Below are positions 1 through 5,520 of a stretch of 5,841 nucleotides of DNA, piece after piece. How positions within the stretch are numbered: the first letter of the stretch is position 1; every line of letters starts with the position of its first letter. The notes beneath the pieces were generated by a model, which did not search any database, was not told the DNA's origin, and saw nothing but the letters and a program-made list of their open reading frames with translations. Both the position numbers and the translations under genes were made by a program. Origin of the DNA: Maritimibacter sp. Lineage in GTDB: Bacteria; Pseudomonadota; Alphaproteobacteria; Rhodobacterales; Rhodobacteraceae. The stretch covers positions 1 through 5,841 of the forward strand of contig JAGRMP010000528.1 in NCBI GenBank assembly GCA_020441225.1, written 5' to 3'.

Positions 1-114
1 GGCAAGATCGAGATCGACCCGATGATCACCCACGTGCTCACGCTCGAAGAGATCAACAAGGGTTTCGACCTCATGCACGCCGGCAAATCGATCCGCTCGG
101 TCGTGGTCTTCTGA
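1..114 (+). CDS. frmA: S-(hydroxymethyl)glutathione dehydrogenase (class III alcohol dehydrogenase), C-terminal end
   Basis: Only the last 37 codons and the TGA stop (112-114) are in the window; the gene begins to the left. The peptide contains ITHVLTLEEINKGFDLMHAG and ends KSIRSVVVF, which I recognise as the C-terminus of zinc-dependent, NAD-dependent class III alcohol dehydrogenases (usually about 370 residues). The enzyme oxidises S-hydroxymethylglutathione, formed from formaldehyde and glutathione, to S-formylglutathione in the cytoplasm. The zinc and NAD sites lie outside the window and cannot be checked. The stop overlaps the ATG of the next gene by one base (TGATG), which implies co-transcription and translational coupling, and the next gene encodes the following enzyme of the same pathway; this supports the identification strongly. 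The names adhC, adhI, flhA and gfa are used for the same gene in relatives. Confidence 0.9.
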   Translation, partial: GKIEIDPMITHVLTLEEINKGFDLMHAGKSIRSVVVF

Positions 115-959
115 TGCCGCTCGAAACCGTCGCGCAGTCGCTCGCCCATGGCGGGGTCCAGGGCGTGTTTTCCCATGTTTCGTCCAGCACGGGCACGAAG
201 ATGGAGTTCTCCGTCTTCGTGCCCGACCACCCGCCGGGCGCGGTCCTGCCGGTGGTCTGGTATCTCTCCGGGCTCACCTGCACCCAGGCCAATGTGACCG
301 AAAAGGGCGAGTTCCGCGCCGCCTGCGCCGAACACGGACTGATCTTCGTCGCCCCCGACACTTCGCCCCGCGGCGAGGGCGTCCCCGACGACCCCGACGG
401 GGCCTATGACTTCGGCCTCGGCGCGGGGTTCTATCTCGACGCGACCGAGCCGCCGTTCGACCGGCATTACCGGATGAAGAGCTATGTCGAGGACGAACTC
501 CCCGACCTGATCGGCGCGCATTTCCCTGCCGACATGTCGCGCCAGTCGATCATGGGCCACTCCATGGGCGGCCACGGCGCGTTGACGATCTCCTTGCGCA
601 ATCCCGGCCGGTTCCGCGCCACATCGGCCTTTGCGCCGATCGTCGCGCCCATCCAGGTCCCGTGGGGACAGAAAGCGCTTGCGGGCTACCTCGGCGACGT
701 GCCGGCGGCCTGGGACGCCTATGACGCCTGCGCATTGATCGAAGCCGGTGCCCGGGTACCGGAGCTCCTCGTCGACCAGGGCACGGCCGACGGGTTCCTC
801 GACCAACAGCTTCGGCCGCGGCTTCTGGACGACGCCTGTACCAAAGCGGGGATCGACCTCACTCTCAGGATGCAGCCGGGCTACGACCACTCCTACTATT
901 TCATCTCCAGCTTCATGGCCGACCACCTCGCATGGCATGCGCAGCGCCTGAGCGCCTGA
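114..959 (+). CDS. fghA: S-formylglutathione hydrolase
   Basis: Complete 281-residue serine hydrolase of the esterase D family, close to the family's usual length of about 280. It hydrolyses S-formylglutathione to formate and glutathione in the cytoplasm, the step after the dehydrogenase encoded just upstream. Visible landmarks are LSGLTCTQAN (residues 51-60, with the conserved Cys56), the nucleophile elbow GHSMGGHGA with Ser150, DQGTADGFL with the probable catalytic Asp226, and QPGYDHSYYF with the probable catalytic His259. The spacing of Ser, Asp and His matches that known for esterase D. The ATG at 114 overlaps the upstream TGA by one base, so ribosomes probably re-initiate here rather than load independently. 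There is no signal peptide and no sign of truncation. The gene faces the minus-strand RTX gene to its right. Confidence 0.95.
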   Translation: MPLETVAQSLAHGGVQGVFSHVSSSTGTKMEFSVFVPDHPPGAVLPVVWYLSGLTCTQANVTEKGEFRAACAEHGLIFVAPDTSPRGEGVPDDPDGAYDFGLGAGFYLDATEPPFDRHYRMKSYVEDELPDLIGAHFPADMSRQSIMGHSMGGHGALTISLRNPGRFRATSAFAPIVAPIQVPWGQKALAGYLGDVPAAWDAYDACALIEAGARVPELLVDQGTADGFLDQQLRPRLLDDACTKAGIDLTLRMQPGYDHSYYFISSFMADHLAWHAQRLSA

Positions 960-973
960 CACGGCCTTTCGAC

Positions 974-990
974 AGGCCCGGCGCGGGCTT
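974..990 (+). terminator. weak hairpin just after fghA
   Basis: AGGCCCG at 974-980 can pair with CGGGCTT at 984-990 around a GCG loop (one G-U pair). It starts 14 bases after the fghA stop. There is no T tract behind it, only CATCGTTC, so it may be a transcript-end hairpin or a Rho-assisted pause, not a classical terminator. A second small stem (GCCC 1002-1005 with GGGC 1010-1013) follows. Confidence 0.3.
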
Positions 991-1024
991 CATCGTTCAA
1001 TGCCCTTGAGGGCTCCACGGCGGC

Positions 1025-1062
1025 GCGATCCGTCCGCCTGACGCACGCCCGCGATCCGTCCG
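1025..1062. repeat. 12-bp direct repeat in the convergent intergenic gap
   Basis: GCGATCCGTCCG occurs at 1025-1036 and again at 1051-1062, 26 bases apart start to start. The flanks differ. No function is evident; it may be a chance duplication. Confidence 0.5.
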
Positions 1063-1071
1063 ATTAGCATC

Positions 1072-1099
1072 GGGGGGCGTCCCGTACCGAACGCCCCCC
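1072..1099. terminator. GC-rich hairpin between convergent genes, probable bidirectional terminator
   Basis: GGGGGGCGT (1072-1080) and ACGCCCCCC (1091-1099) form a perfect 9-bp stem around a 10-base loop. The hairpin sits between the 3' ends of fghA (stop at 957-959) and the minus-strand RTX gene (stop at 1147-1149), 48 bases past the latter. Its place suits transcription ending from both sides. Neither side carries a T tract, so intrinsic termination is not certain; RNA 3'-end protection is an alternative role. Confidence 0.5.
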
Positions 1100-1146
1100 C
1101 ACGTGGCTCGCTTCAGACGCGGCCCTGTCCTGTGAACCGGGAGGCC

Positions 1147-4128
1147 TCAGAAGCAGAAGTCGCCCCTGTCAAGATCGGCCCATTCCACGCCCTTGAGGAA
1201 AATCTCGGCATTGTCGGAATGGATCCAGACCCCCTTGTCCACCTCTTCCACGTGGTTTTTCAGGTCTTTCCAGCCGCCGATATCCGAGACGTCGCACAAA
1301 TCGATGATGTCGTGCTTTTTGCCTGTGGCATCGAAGTCCATGACCCGGTCTTTGCCGTCGCCGTCGCCGAACTTGAAGGTGTCGCAGCCATCGCCGCCCC
1401 ACACCCTGTCGTTGTCGTGACCGCCTTCGACGTGGTCGTTGCCGTCGCCGCCTTTCAGCCTGTCTTCGCCCTGGCCACCGATCAGGATGTCGGTGCCCTT
1501 GCCGCCGAATCCCTGGTCGTTGCCGCGGTGACCGACGATATGATCGGCGCCGCCCCTGCCCTTCATGACGTCATTGCCGGAATGGCCATAGAACCACTCG
1601 TCGTCCTTGCAGCCGACGAATTTGTCATCCTTGCTGTCGCCCTCGAAATGGCCGGTGTCACCCGACTGACCAGTGTCACTGTTCTGGCCTGCGCCATCCT
1701 GGCCTTCATCGTCTTTCTGGCCGTCGCCATAGCCCTCCAGCGTGTAGGAACTGGTGTCGACCGCGGTGAAGGTCTTGGCATGATGGGCGTCGTCCTCGTA
1801 GTCGACCGAAACGATCGCATAGTTCGAGTAGCGCCCATCGGTGTCGCACTTGCCGACGCCGCTGATCGCGGTACCGCTCTCGAGGAAGATCCAGGTCTCA
1901 CCCGCACCAAGGACGTCATCGCCATCGCCTTTGTCCAGGAAGTTGGTCAGATCCCAGTCGTCGCCTTCATCCCAAGTGCCGTTGTCGTCGTACATGACCA
2001 GATCGTCGAACTTGATGTCGATATTGCCGTTGTTCGTCACGGTGTATTGCCACTGGATTGGCGAACCGGCCTTGACGACAAGATCGTCGCCCACGTTCCC
2101 GCATTCGTCGATCGTCACCTTGTCGACATCCAGGCAAACCACCGCGCCGAAGTAATTGGCTTCATCGCTGACCACGTCGGTCTGGTCGCTGTCGGCGTAG
2201 GCGATGTTGGGCACCGCGCCTTCCGACCAGCAGACCTCCAGCTTGCTGTATTCTTGCGCAGTCAGGATGATCTGGCTGTTGGCTTTGATGGTCCCGACCT
2301 CAATCGCGCACGATTGCGGAATTCCGAGACTCGGGTCCCAGACCTCGACACCGGTGAGGTCGATGTTGCCGGTGTTGGTGACGATAATCTGGTACTCGAG
2401 CTTGGCCTCCGTCGCGAGCAGCTTGAGAAGCTCCGCGTCGCCATCCGCATCGTACCAGACGCCGTTGGCCTTGATCTGCTTGTCGATCTCGATCCCGGCA
2501 TTAGCGATCAGCACCGCTTCGCTGTCCTCGACCGGATCGGTCTCCTCGCTGTCGGCCGTCGCGGTGTTGTCGATATCGCCGTCGCCGCCGCCGTTCGTGT
2601 CGATATCCGCCTGGGTCACCGTGTAGGTCAGGTCGGTCAGCGTCAGAACCGCGCCCGGCGCCAGCGTCACCGGACCGTGATCCGTGCCGGTCAGCGGGTC
2701 CACGACCGTCACGTCGGTCAGCGTCTGGTTGCCGGTGTTCGTCACCACGAGCTTGTAGGTGATGATGTCGCCCGCCGCGTCCACCGTCCCGTCCGGGCCC
2801 TCGCCCGCGACGTCGGTCACGATCTTGTCGATGCTCAGCGCCGGCGCCTGAGAGATCAGCACCGCTTCGCTGTCCTCGACCGGGTCGGTCTCCTCGCTGT
2901 CGGCCGTCGCGGTGTTGTCGATGTCGCCGTCGCCGCCGCCGTTCGTGTCGATATCCGCCTGGGTCACCGTGTAGGTCAGGTCGGTCAGCGTCAGGACCGC
3001 GCCCGGCGCCAGCGTCACCGGTCCGTGATCCGTGCCGGTCAGCGGGTCCACGACCGTCACGTCGGTCAGCGTCTGGTTGCCGGTGTTCGTCACCACGAGC
3101 TTGTAGGTGATGATGTCGCCGGCCGCGTCCACCGTCCCGTCCGGGCCCGCGCCGGCGACGTCGGTCACGATCTTGTCGATCGTCAATTCGGGATCCAGGG
3201 CGATGGCCGAGCGCGACAGAGATCGGTCCTGATTGCCCGCGCCCGTCACCTTGATATCGTCGCCGTTGCCATCGACGCCGGCCAAGTCCATGAGCCTCAT
3301 GTGGTAGGGGGAGCCGGACGGGTTGGCCTGGTTGTCCCAATCTTCATTCGTGGCGAGGTGTCCGCCCCATGCGAGAACCGCGTCTTCGCCGTCGGTGCCG
3401 GAATATTCGTACATCACGGTGATCGACTGCTTGGAATTGCCGCTGTAATCGCCCGAAGACGCGTAGACGGCGCTGCCGACATCTGCGGACGACAACAAGC
3501 CGACCGAATAGTCGGTATTGCTCACGCCATCCACGTAGTCGACATATGCGTCCCAACCGTGGACGACGACCTCATCGCCGTTGCCCCAGACGCCGTCGCC
3601 AGCGAGGTAGTAGGTGTCGTCGTTGGTGCCGAAAAGGCCGTCCAGACCGGCAATCGCGTAACCGACCAACTGACCGTCGTACATGGTGAACGCGCCGCTC
3701 CCCTGGGTGACGCCGGATCCGGCCACATCAGGGTCGAGCACCACTTCGAGCGTGCTGTCGGCGTTGGGATCGAGCCCCGTCCCGTCGGTCGGATCGGGCA
3801 GCAGATCGCCATTGTGGGTTTGGCCGGGACCGAAGCTCGCATCGTATGACCCGAGGTAGTCGATCGCATGCTCGCCGCCCTCGGTCGTATCGTACTGGAT
3901 TGTGAGAAAGTAGGTGCCCTGAGTCAGATCCGTCTGGATGGCGCGATAGGGAACGTAATCGCCCTGGTAATGATGCGCGTTGTTCTCGTTCAAGTTGCCA
4001 TTCTGCCAGTCATCGCCGTCATTGTTCAGGTGGCCGATGTCGGCGCCGTTCGCCCATTGGTCGAGATCGTAACTCGCGCCGTCGGTGAAACTCGAATAGG
4101 CGGTTGACGTTCCATCGCTCGCGGACAA
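1147..4128 (-). CDS. RTX calcium-binding protein with DUF11-like repeats, main part after the in-frame stop
   Basis: This 993-codon stretch holds most of a secreted repeat protein. Numbering from 4128: residues 1-310 are a beta-rich extracellular domain with TIQYDTTEGGEHAIDYLGSY (77-96), LAWGGHLA (252-259), GSPYHMRLMDLAG (272-284) and GNQDRSLSRSAIA (298-310), a set found in bacterial surface proteins with DUF11 repeats. Residues 317-425 and 433-541 are near-identical DUF11-like repeats (ITYKLVVTNTGNQTLTDV). Two diverged repeats follow at about 545-660 and 665-790, then a Gly/Asp-rich linker (800-845), eight RTX nonapeptides (847-918) and a type I secretion tail ending DLDRGDFCF. RTX repeats bind calcium outside the cell and the tail is normally recognised by an ABC exporter; none is encoded here. 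An adhesin or matrix role is only an inference. The first codon is TTG without a ribosome site, so this is probably not a true start; the real one is at 4452. Confidence 0.8.
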   Translation of the reverse strand: MSASDGTSTAYSSFTDGASYDLDQWANGADIGHLNNDGDDWQNGNLNENNAHHYQGDYVPYRAIQTDLTQGTYFLTIQYDTTEGGEHAIDYLGSYDASFGPGQTHNGDLLPDPTDGTGLDPNADSTLEVVLDPDVAGSGVTQGSGAFTMYDGQLVGYAIAGLDGLFGTNDDTYYLAGDGVWGNGDEVVVHGWDAYVDYVDGVSNTDYSVGLLSSADVGSAVYASSGDYSGNSKQSITVMYEYSGTDGEDAVLAWGGHLATNEDWDNQANPSGSPYHMRLMDLAGVDGNGDDIKVTGAGNQDRSLSRSAIALDPELTIDKIVTDVAGAGPDGTVDAAGDIITYKLVVTNTGNQTLTDVTVVDPLTGTDHGPVTLAPGAVLTLTDLTYTVTQADIDTNGGGDGDIDNTATADSEETDPVEDSEAVLISQAPALSIDKIVTDVAGEGPDGTVDAAGDIITYKLVVTNTGNQTLTDVTVVDPLTGTDHGPVTLAPGAVLTLTDLTYTVTQADIDTNGGGDGDIDNTATADSEETDPVEDSEAVLIANAGIEIDKQIKANGVWYDADGDAELLKLLATEAKLEYQIIVTNTGNIDLTGVEVWDPSLGIPQSCAIEVGTIKANSQIILTAQEYSKLEVCWSEGAVPNIAYADSDQTDVVSDEANYFGAVVCLDVDKVTIDECGNVGDDLVVKAGSPIQWQYTVTNNGNIDIKFDDLVMYDDNGTWDEGDDWDLTNFLDKGDGDDVLGAGETWIFLESGTAISGVGKCDTDGRYSNYAIVSVDYEDDAHHAKTFTAVDTSSYTLEGYGDGQKDDEGQDGAGQNSDTGQSGDTGHFEGDSKDDKFVGCKDDEWFYGHSGNDVMKGRGGADHIVGHRGNDQGFGGKGTDILIGGQGEDRLKGGDGNDHVEGGHDNDRVWGGDGCDTFKFGDGDGKDRVMDFDATGKKHDIIDLCDVSDIGGWKDLKNHVEEVDKGVWIHSDNAEIFLKGVEWADLDRGDFCF
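1375..1590 (-). repeat. eight RTX calcium-binding nonapeptide repeats
   Basis: The encoded peptide runs through eight consecutive nine-residue units of the GGxGxDxUx type: YGHSGNDVM, KGRGGADHI, VGHRGNDQG, FGGKGTDIL, IGGQGEDRL, KGGDGNDHV, EGGHDNDRV and WGGDGCDTF. Units four to six and eight fit the consensus best; the first, third and seventh are degenerate. Such arrays fold into a calcium-filled parallel beta roll after export. The following FGDGDGKDRVMDFD is the usual closing segment before the secretion signal. Confidence 0.92.
2506..3180 (-). repeat. tandem pair of 327-bp, 98% identical DUF11-like coding repeats
   Basis: The blocks 2506-2832 and 2854-3180 are the same sequence with 7 differences by my alignment (about 98% identity), separated by 21 bases; the period is 348 bp, or 116 codons. 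Six of the seven differences are silent; the only protein change is GAGPDG in the first repeat versus GEGPDG in the second. Each encodes a 109-residue beta-sandwich module from IDKIVTDV to EDSEAVLI. The two later modules of the same protein are much more diverged, so this pair is a recent duplication or has been kept alike by gene conversion. Unequal recombination would add or remove 116 codons without changing the frame. Confidence 0.97.
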
Positions 4129-4167
4129 GAGGAAGGTTTCGTTGAGAGAGTCATCAGGGTTGACGTA

Positions 4168-4452
4168 TCAGCTGGTCACGACCACACCGTTCGCCACTCC
4201 GTCGAGGTCCCCCAAACCGCCGTCGGTCACACACCAGCTTTCGTGACCCTCGCCGCCAAGATCGACCGTGACATCGTCCGCCGTGCCCATCAGGCCATCG
4301 GCGCCGGCATCATCGACATGCATCACCTGAAATTCGACCGTCCCGCCGATCCCGACATTGCTTGCCGTGATGACCGCCGTATCGCCCGGTCCGTAATCGT
4401 TCAGATCCGTGCTGACGGTCAGTTCATTGTTGGATTCGTACTCTGTGGACAT
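4168..4452 (-). CDS. N-terminal fragment of the RTX/DUF11 protein (94 residues)
   Basis: This frame encodes MSTEYESNNELTVSTDLNDY and continues through GPGDTAVITA, GGTVEFQVMHV, a DGLMGTADDV stretch and GGEGHESWCVTDGGLGDLDG before stopping at TGA 4168-4170. It looks like a small beta-sandwich domain found at the start of large secreted repeat proteins of marine alphaproteobacteria; the exact family name is not known to me. There is no signal peptide, as expected for a type I secretion substrate whose signal is at the C-terminus. I chose the ATG at 4450-4452 because GGAGG lies five bases before it; an upstream in-frame GTG at 4474-4476 would place that ribosome site inside the coding region. If the stop is real, this 94-residue piece would be made without a secretion signal and is unlikely to be functional. 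Confidence 0.75.
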   Translation of the reverse strand: MSTEYESNNELTVSTDLNDYGPGDTAVITASNVGIGGTVEFQVMHVDDAGADGLMGTADDVTVDLGGEGHESWCVTDGGLGDLDGVANGVVVTS

Positions 4453-4455
4453 GGA

Positions 4456-4462
4456 CCCCTCC
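4456..4462 (-). promoter_or_regulatory. ribosome binding site of the RTX gene
   Basis: On the minus strand GGAGGGG reads from 4462 to 4456, with GGAGG ending five bases before the ATG at 4452. It is a strong Shine-Dalgarno match and decides the start. Its AGGGG part can also pair with CCCCT at 4481-4477. Confidence 0.8.
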
Positions 4463-4487
4463 GCGCAAAACCACACAGGGGCACGTC

Positions 4488-4501
4488 AATGCAAATGCAT
4501 T
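4488..4501. promoter_or_regulatory. AATGCA-N2-TGCATT dyad upstream of the RTX gene
   Basis: AATGCA (4488-4493) and TGCATT (4496-4501) form a 6-2-6 inverted repeat 36-49 bases before the ATG. It is embedded in a TCAATG direct repeat (4486-4491 and 4501-4506). The position and symmetry suit a transcription factor operator; the regulator is unknown and no convincing -10/-35 pair was found next to it. Confidence 0.35.
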
Positions 4502-4919
4502 CAATGAAATAAACCAGACCCGTGATTACCACTTGTCTAATGCCCCTTACACCCGAGATTAACCTACATCAGGTCTCCCGGACTCCAAAGCCCAATTTCA
4601 TGCGCTCCTTTGGTTTTCTTTGCTGGGCGATGTTTTTTGAAACACCGACATACCGCTTCTGGGAAAGCATGAACTGCTCGGAAACCTCGACACCGGATTG
4701 TTCAAACTGCACCGGGACCGTCCAGTTCGGGGGCCGCGGCCACGGACTTATTGCCGGGATGAGTCTTTTGAGTCACAGGACGAACGTCGGTCTCCCGGCC
4801 GCCGGAAGCCTAGGATTCACTGGAAATCGGGCTTGGTCTCCCGTATCCACACCGACCCCTCGTCTGCCAGGTCGGCGGAACCGGAGCCCCAACATACTAT
4901 GAAATAATACCAAAATCAG

Positions 4920-4934
4920 GCCGAAAAAATCGGC
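4920..4934. other. small hairpin with A5/T5 loop
   Basis: GCCGA (4920-4924) pairs with TCGGC (4930-4934) around AAAAA (TTTTT on the minus strand). On the minus strand it follows the stronger hairpin at 4946-4963 and is followed by CTGATTTTGG. It might help end a minus-strand transcript, but the T run is in the loop and not after the stem. Confidence 0.3.
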
Positions 4935-4945
4935 GCAGATTACCA

Positions 4946-4963
4946 GGTCAGGTTTACCCGACC
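4946..4963 (-). other. hairpin that is complete only in minus-strand RNA
   Basis: On the minus strand GGTCGGG (4963-4957), a TAAA loop and CCTGACC (4952-4946) form a 7-bp stem with one G-U pair. On the plus strand the same site gives an A-C mismatch. This asymmetry hints that the minus strand is the transcribed one. The loop side also belongs to longer-range pairings with 4986-5002. Confidence 0.4.
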
Positions 4964-5194
4964 GTCCGAAGATCGTTCCCGCCCAGGTAAACAATTCGGG
5001 TATACTTCCGCCGGATCTTCGCGCCGGGTGCTGCCCGCGAGCCCCGGATCGGTCGGTGACTTTGCATCTGCCAATTTCGGTGTCGGGGTAAAAACCGGCA
5101 CGGCGCGGAGCCCCTTGCCCCAAGGCTGGCCCTCCAAGTCCGCAGCCCCGCCGACAGCCGATGGCGGGGAATGCCGCTGCCGGGCCAAACCGAT

Positions 5195-5224
5195 ATTGTA
5201 TCCAGTTTACAGACAGTAAATCAA
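5195..5224 (-). promoter_or_regulatory. candidate minus-strand promoter with embedded operator-like dyad
   Basis: On the minus strand TTGATT (5224-5219) and TACAAT (5200-5195) are spaced by 18 bases, a fair sigma-70 match. Between and overlapping them is the perfect dyad TTTAC-N5-GTAAA (5206-5220), a likely place for a repressor or activator. Transcription would start near 5188 and run left into the non-coding kilobase towards the RTX gene. This is a motif reading only; nothing downstream for about 730 bases is a recognised protein gene. Confidence 0.35.
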
Positions 5225-5482
5225 AAATGCTGCGTTTCTCGAGAAGTGGAAACAACTAAAATCGCACAGGCGGCTTCGACATCGTCCTCCGGTCGCAGGA
5301 ATCGACCCGCATCGTCCCTCCGCGATGTTGATTCGATCTCCTGTATTCGGGCGCGTTTTTCGAGCTCACGCCAAGACCCGGGAACGGGAGGGTGCCGGAT
5401 CGCGGCTGCTGAGACACTGACAGGTCTCCGCCGCACCCCAGACAAGCCCACCCCGGGTCGGCGCTGTCCCCGCCCCGCCGGT

Positions 5483-5495
5483 GTGGCGCAGCCAC
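5483..5495 (-). terminator. weak hairpin after ccmG
   Basis: GTGGC and GCCAC pair around a three-base loop, starting 26 bases after the ccmG stop on the minus strand. There is no T tract after it. It is the only stem close to the end of ccmG, so it may mark the operon's end, but the evidence is weak. Confidence 0.25.
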
Positions 5496-5520
5496 GTCGT
5501 CCGCCGGGAATATGGCGCTC

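Larger units (their letters stand above)
1147..4452 (-). pseudogene. RTX/DUF11-repeat secreted protein, whole reading frame interrupted by one TGA
   Basis: Read as one gene, this frame starts at the ATG 4450-4452, has 94 codons, a TGA at 4168-4170, and then 1006 further sense codons to the TGA at 1147-1149, giving an intended product of 1101 residues. No frameshift is needed to join the parts: both lie in the same frame. Around the stop the translation reads GVANGVVVTS, stop, YVNPDDSLNETFLLSA. From memory of related proteins (DLDG-ANG-TTW-YVNPDDS pattern) the lost residue is Trp, so a single TGG-to-TGA change explains it. TGA is used as a normal stop by fghA, by the dehydrogenase and by this gene itself, so a changed genetic code is excluded. 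I cannot tell a true nonsense mutation from a sequencing error or from stop readthrough. The absence of any further damage suggests a very recent event or no real loss. Confidence 0.75.
4453..5520. other. 1.07-kb region without a convincing protein gene
   Basis: This stretch lies between the end of ccmG (5521) and the start of the RTX gene (4452), both on the minus strand. Several open frames of 60-200 codons cross it on both strands, but none gives a protein I recognise; they are rich in Arg, Pro, Ser and Gly as expected of out-of-frame GC-rich DNA, and none has a good ribosome site together with a coherent domain. Base composition is uneven, with AT-richer patches near 4485-4670, 4890-5005 and 5190-5275. 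It contains several inverted repeats, a candidate minus-strand promoter at 5195-5224 and T/A runs. It is best viewed as a long 5' regulatory region, possibly with a non-coding RNA. Confidence 0.6.

Noticed and set aside
1132..3849. A 905-codon open frame on the plus strand opposite the RTX gene
   Set aside because: Its codons are the exact reverse complements of the RTX codons, so it stays open simply because TCA, TTA and CTA codons are avoided in the GC-rich RTX gene; it ends where a TCA serine codon appears. The protein has no recognisable domain, and the minus-strand product clearly has.
4168..4170. Selenocysteine or reassigned TGA
   Set aside because: The expected residue is Trp, no obvious SECIS-like stem follows at once, and TGA ends the neighbouring genes normally.
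4569..4601. Ten-codon minus-strand frame (MKLGFGVRET) preceded by AAGGAG
   Set aside because: The ribosome site is good, but there is no attenuator-like codon run and no link to the RTX start 117 bases further on; too short to support as a gene.
4572..4843. GGTCTCCCG found three times (4572-4580, 4789-4797, 4835-4843)
   Set aside because: Irregular spacing, no shared flanks and no symmetry; probably chance in this composition.
4522..4902. 126-codon plus-strand open frame in the intergenic kilobase
   Set aside because: No recognisable domain, no good ribosome site, and odd composition; most likely a chance frame.
4773..5255. 160-codon minus-strand open frame
   Set aside because: Low-complexity Arg/Gly/Pro-rich translation over inverted repeats and the candidate promoter, with no known motif; weak evidence for coding.
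4453..5520. Insertion sequence remnant or CRISPR array in the non-coding kilobase
   Set aside because: No paired terminal inverted repeats with target duplication, no transposase fragments in any frame, and no regular repeat-spacer pattern.
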